From Candidatus Nesterenkonia stercoripullorum (GTDB taxonomy: Bacteria; Actinomycetota; Actinomycetes; Actinomycetales; Micrococcaceae): 6,691 nucleotides of DNA. Position 1 is the first letter of the stretch, and each line of letters starts with the position of its first letter. The DNA lies in the NCBI GenBank assembly GCA_019114115.1, contig DXGD01000048.1, forward strand, positions 1-6,691, read 5' to 3'. Below the pieces are notes generated by a model. That model saw only the letters and a list, made by a program, of their open reading frames with translations, did not search any database and was not told the origin of the DNA. Of this stretch, positions 5,702 through 6,691 are shown piece after piece. The translations under genes were made by a program, and so were the position numbers.

Positions 5702-6691
5702 GACGCCGCCAATAGGCGGGTGAGATGAAACAGCGCACGGGCCCCCAGCGCGTTGTAGAGACTGCCGAATGCGCGGCGCGCGGTTCCGATGCCGTACGCC
5801 TTCACTCGCGGAGTCGACGACCGATACACACTTGCGGCGATGCGGCGCTCTCGCGGCGATAGATCACAGTCCGGGTGATGGAGGTCCCGCATACATGAGA
5901 CGACGTTCTTGGCGCGGATATAGTCTGCGGCGCCCCTCAGCTCCGCCGCCCCCATAGTGTGCGCCCAGCTCCGCAGATGGTCGCTGACCTGCATCAGGTC
6001 ACTATGCTTCTGCGGGAGGTATCGGCTGGTGGCTGAAGCCGCATTATCGCGACGGTAGAAGTACCCGGTGATCGGGAGCTTTCGCAGGACTGTCCCGGCG
6101 TCGACGTACTGGAGATTGAACAGCAGGTCCTCCCCCATCTTCGTGCCTTCAGCGAAGCGGCAGCCTCGATCCACGATGAGGTCCCCCCGATAGGCCTTGT
6201 CCCACAGCGCGTTGAGCGTCTCCGCTGCGACCATCTCGGCCAATGCTGCGCCGTCGAGCACGTGGTCCTCGGCGCTATCGAGGATGCGCCTGAGGCTGCC
6301 CGCGGTGGCGCTCCTGCTCCGTGACTCGTCTCCTGCGGGCGACCGACCTGCTGGGTGTACCGCGCGGTGTGCCGTCTCAGGCTGCATTGGCTCGCTCGTG
6401 CTGCCGAAGCAGATCAGCTCCGGGTGATCCTGGCCGGCCAGCACGACGGCTTCGACGAGCCGCCTGTCGCTGAGCATATCGTCGGCGTCGACGAACAAGA
6501 CCCACTGGCCGCGGATGAGGTCGAGTCCGCGGTTCCGTGCCCGGGAGACCCCGCCATTGGCGCAGTGCACTGCCGTGATCCGCGAGTCCTGCTGTTCGGC
6601 GTGCCGGAGCACCTGCGCAGTACCGTCAGTGGAGCCGTCGTTGACCACGATGATCTCCACGTTCGCATAGCTCTGAGACGTCAGGGACTCC
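5698..6691 (-). CDS. Family 2 glycosyltransferase (partial, N-terminus beyond the right edge)
   Basis: The visible 330 residues lack only the first few dozen. The frame is open to the edge (ESLTSQSYAN upstream of VEIIVVNDGS), so a GTG at 6660 that could look like a start is internal. Motifs of the GT-A fold, family 2, are in order: VNDGSTDGT (16-24 of the visible part) for nucleotide binding, ANGGVSRARNRGLD (44-57), then the metal-binding DADD (68-71) in LFVDADDML. LWDKAYR (162-168) and FAEGTKMGEDLLF (179-191) are the acceptor-side motifs common in EpsJ/EpsH-type capsule enzymes. It would transfer one sugar from a nucleotide sugar to the growing lipid-linked unit at the cytoplasmic face. An Arg/Ser/Ala-rich stretch at about 105-135 looks like a loosely conserved loop. 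Donor and linkage cannot be read from sequence. Its stop overlaps the phosphatase start by 4 bases, so the two genes form an operon. Confidence 0.9.
   Translation of the reverse strand, partial: ESLTSQSYANVEIIVVNDGSTDGTAQVLRHAEQQDSRITAVHCANGGVSRARNRGLDLIRGQWVLFVDADDMLSDRRLVEAVVLAGQDHPELICFGSTSEPMQPETAHRAVHPAGRSPAGDESRSRSATAGSLRRILDSAEDHVLDGAALAEMVAAETLNALWDKAYRGDLIVDRGCRFAEGTKMGEDLLFNLQYVDAGTVLRKLPITGYFYRRDNAASATSRYLPQKHSDLMQVSDHLRSWAHTMGAAELRGAADYIRAKNVVSCMRDLHHPDCDLSPRERRIAASVYRSSTPRVKAYGIGTARRAFGSLYNALGARALFHLTRLLAAS

Noticed and set aside
5091..5738. Minus-strand open frame of 215 codons over the phosphatase
   Set aside because: It is a frame-shifted shadow with Arg/Gly/Ala-rich content. 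The overlapping frame carries the complete phosphatase active site.

Overview
The window is high-GC throughout, with tightly packed, often overlapping genes and GC-ending codons. It most resembles an actinobacterium (Actinomycetota). The genus cannot be fixed from the sequence. It shows part of a cell-surface polysaccharide (capsule or exopolysaccharide) locus of the Wzx/Wzy type, joined on its left to the end of an apparently unrelated transport gene.

Layout, left to right. Positions 1-141 hold the last 46 codons of an ABC transporter ATPase, probably of the energy-coupling factor (vitamin or metal uptake) kind. After an 88-base gap, three plus-strand genes follow with overlapping ends: a FemAB/FemX-type aminoacyl transferase (230-1552), a Wzx-like flippase of about 12 membrane spans (1552-2820) and a polysaccharide pyruvyl transferase (2817-3911). 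A short gap (3912-3999) contains a GC-rich hairpin. Three genes then run the other way and converge on the first set: a family 2 glycosyltransferase whose start lies beyond the right edge (5698-6691), a low-molecular-weight protein tyrosine phosphatase (5099-5701) and an EpsG/Wzy-like membrane polymerase (4000-5094). No RNA gene, CRISPR array, insertion sequence or transposase was seen, and no gap exceeds 300 bases.

Likely joint role (inference from families and context): the glycosyltransferase adds a sugar to a lipid-linked repeat unit on the cytoplasmic face. The pyruvyl transferase may add an acidic pyruvate ketal. The FemAB-like enzyme may add an amino acid to a sugar or to cell-wall precursor. 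The flippase moves the unit across the membrane and the EpsG-like protein polymerises it. The phosphatase would tune the process by dephosphorylating a tyrosine kinase (Wzc/CpsD type), which is not in the window and would be expected further right or elsewhere. The most interesting point is the FemAB-like enzyme at the head of the flippase/pyruvyl transferase operon, which suggests an aminoacylated polysaccharide or a tie to peptidoglycan.
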